Source of the DNA: Membranipora membranacea
Taxonomy: Eukaryota > Bryozoa > Gymnolaemata > Cheilostomatida > Membraniporidae
Direction of reading: 5' to 3'
DNA: 64,000 nucleotides
NCBI GenBank assembly: GCA_914767715.1
Contig: OU612067.1
Location: 26,384,162-26,448,161, forward strand
Shown here piece by piece: positions 62,875 to 64,000 of this stretch. The notes beneath the pieces are model-generated. The model did no database searches, had not been told where the DNA came from, and saw only the letters and a list, made by a program, of their open reading frames with translations. Position 1 is the first letter of the stretch. The number at the start of each line of letters is the position of its first letter. A program made the position numbers and the translations under genes.

Positions 62875-63262
62875 CTGTAAAAAAGGAACAGATATCGAGC
62901 TATTAATGTAATCTGAGCGAACTTACATGAAAGACGCAGTAGGTGTTACATCGAATGGCTCTCAGATTTATGATTTGCCCTATTTGGCTTGTCTATTATC
63001 ACGGGTCTATCACAAGATACCCAGGCACAGTGTTACTGATTCTGTTGATTCGGATGACAGAGCAAAAACAAGTTGTTATCACAAGTATATTTTAACTACT
63101 CATCGGCAGGCAGTATCAACTCGATAGAGTTAATCATCCCTCCTTAATCTATATCATAGGTTTAAACATGATTTGAAACCTACACAAGGACCAAAGTACT
63201 AGGCCTTGACACCTCATAGGTGCCATTGATAAAAAATGAGGGCAGTTACTAACACTACAGAT
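62875..63262. other. CRAT intron, no further exon identified
   Basis: The next upstream CRAT exon should precede 62874. A donor-like GTAAGT at 62927-62922 (minus) was examined, but the sequence before it has no acyltransferase motif in a fitting phase. No other gene was seen. Confidence 0.45.
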
Positions 63263-63693
63263 AATAGACAGTTTTCTGAGCTCTGATTTAGGCCTCAATT
63301 CGAAGTTGTGCTCTCTCCAGTTTGGTACTTTGAACCCACGCCGGATAGGTAAAACGTGCTGAAAAGAGGGTTATCTTGAAACCCGCTTATTTAAGGATAA
63401 AAATGATTTTTGATTCAGAATCTGCACCATTGAAAACTGATAGGGACATAGTTTGGGAAATAATTTTGGTATTCGGATAGTCAATTATATCGATTTCTGT
63501 TGGAAACCCTGTCTCACAGGGTTTTCAATTGTGCAGATTCTGAATCAAAAATCATTTTTATCCTAACAAATGCGGTTTTCAAGATAACCCTCTTTCAGCA
63601 CGTTTTTCCTACCAGCGTGGGTTAAAAGCACCAAACTGGGGAGAGGACAACTCCGAATTGAGGCATAAATCAGAGCTGAGAAAACTGTCTATT
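63263..63693. mobile_element. Palindromic MITE, copy B
   Basis: Same family as 61617-62079, with the same ends (AATAGACAG and CTGTCTATT). Arms of about 180 bp surround a centre of 60-70 bp near 63450-63510. The inverted arms agree well (GATTTTTGATTCAGAATCTG versus its complement near 63535), so a single-stranded form would fold almost completely. It is non-autonomous. Confidence 0.9.
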
Positions 63694-64000
63694 CTAACCT
63701 AGAAGTGCTATGAGTTTTTCCAGTGGCAAATTATTACAAAACTACTGCAGAATTAGCTGCCATACGTTATATTGCTTTGGTCCTTCTGTAGGCTTTGATG
63801 AGAAATGGCAACTATATCAATGTGGAGCTGACAATTAAATTTTGAAATCCAAAGGGATTTTGCCATAAATTCTGGATTATGAAAAATTGAAGAGTGCTTG
63901 GGGTAATTATCGGGTCATTTCAAAGTTGATCTCTATTTTGCACAAGAACAGACAAATTCTCGAGTTATCCCTTAAGGCTTGTGCTTTTTACATTCATAGG
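63694..64000. other. Window edge without recognised feature
   Basis: No coding exon, repeat or RNA gene could be supported here. It is probably still CRAT intron. Confidence 0.4.

Noticed and set aside
62922-63130. Possible further upstream CRAT exon next to a GTAAGT donor
   Set aside because: No frame before the donor shows acyltransferase motifs, and the phase does not fit the exon at 62874.

Overview
The window is animal nuclear DNA: AT-rich, with GT-AG introns, long intergenic and intronic tracts rich in transposons, and protein-coding exons that match conserved metazoan proteins. The CR1-like retrotransposons, foldback elements and tandemly duplicated fucosyltransferases fit an invertebrate. 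A spiralian or similar lineage is plausible, but the sequence read by eye does not fix the phylum. No bacterial, viral or CRISPR feature was seen.

Layout. (1) About 0.2-19.4 kb, minus strand: most of TRAPPC10 (TRAPP II tethering complex), with 22 coding segments traced by phase and homology. The C-terminal end lies off the left edge and the start codon was not found. Its introns hold a 25-copy 26-bp minisatellite, a 7-copy 66-bp repeat and, at 14.6-19.2 kb, an apparently intact CR1-like non-LTR retrotransposon with ORF1 (PHD finger) and ORF2 (endonuclease plus reverse transcriptase). (2) 20.57-34.39 kb, plus strand: a complete 22-exon AP-3 beta subunit gene (1,097 aa). It is divergent from TRAPPC10 across an interval of about 1.1 kb that probably holds both promoters. 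(3) 34.96-38.28 kb, minus strand: a five-exon gene for a 187-aa type II membrane protein with a short collagen stalk. Its first intron carries a near-perfect 1.37-kb palindrome flanked by TTAA. (4) 38.3-44.8 kb: no intact gene; it holds a fucosyltransferase relic, a decayed LINE, a possible SINE and a fragment related to the later duplication. (5) 44.8-59.9 kb, plus strand: a tandem array of alpha-1,3-fucosyltransferase-like (GT10) genes. Two are intact and nearly identical (479 aa each); the third is a deleted, stop-containing pseudogene. The second contains a 5'-truncated LINE in intron 1, and the third carries a DNA-transposon insertion downstream. (6) 60.2-62.9 kb, minus strand: the 3' part of a carnitine O-acetyltransferase gene ending in a peroxisomal SKL signal, with two related palindromic elements in or beside its introns.

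Functional links. TRAPPC10 and AP-3 beta both act in Golgi/endosome membrane traffic and are head to head, so shared regulation is possible but unproven. The fucosyltransferases would act in the Golgi. I found no convincing undescribed biochemical system. The most unusual items are the large palindrome, the young fucosyltransferase duplication with its fossil copies, the apparently full-length LINE, and a duplicated splice donor in the AP-3 beta gene.
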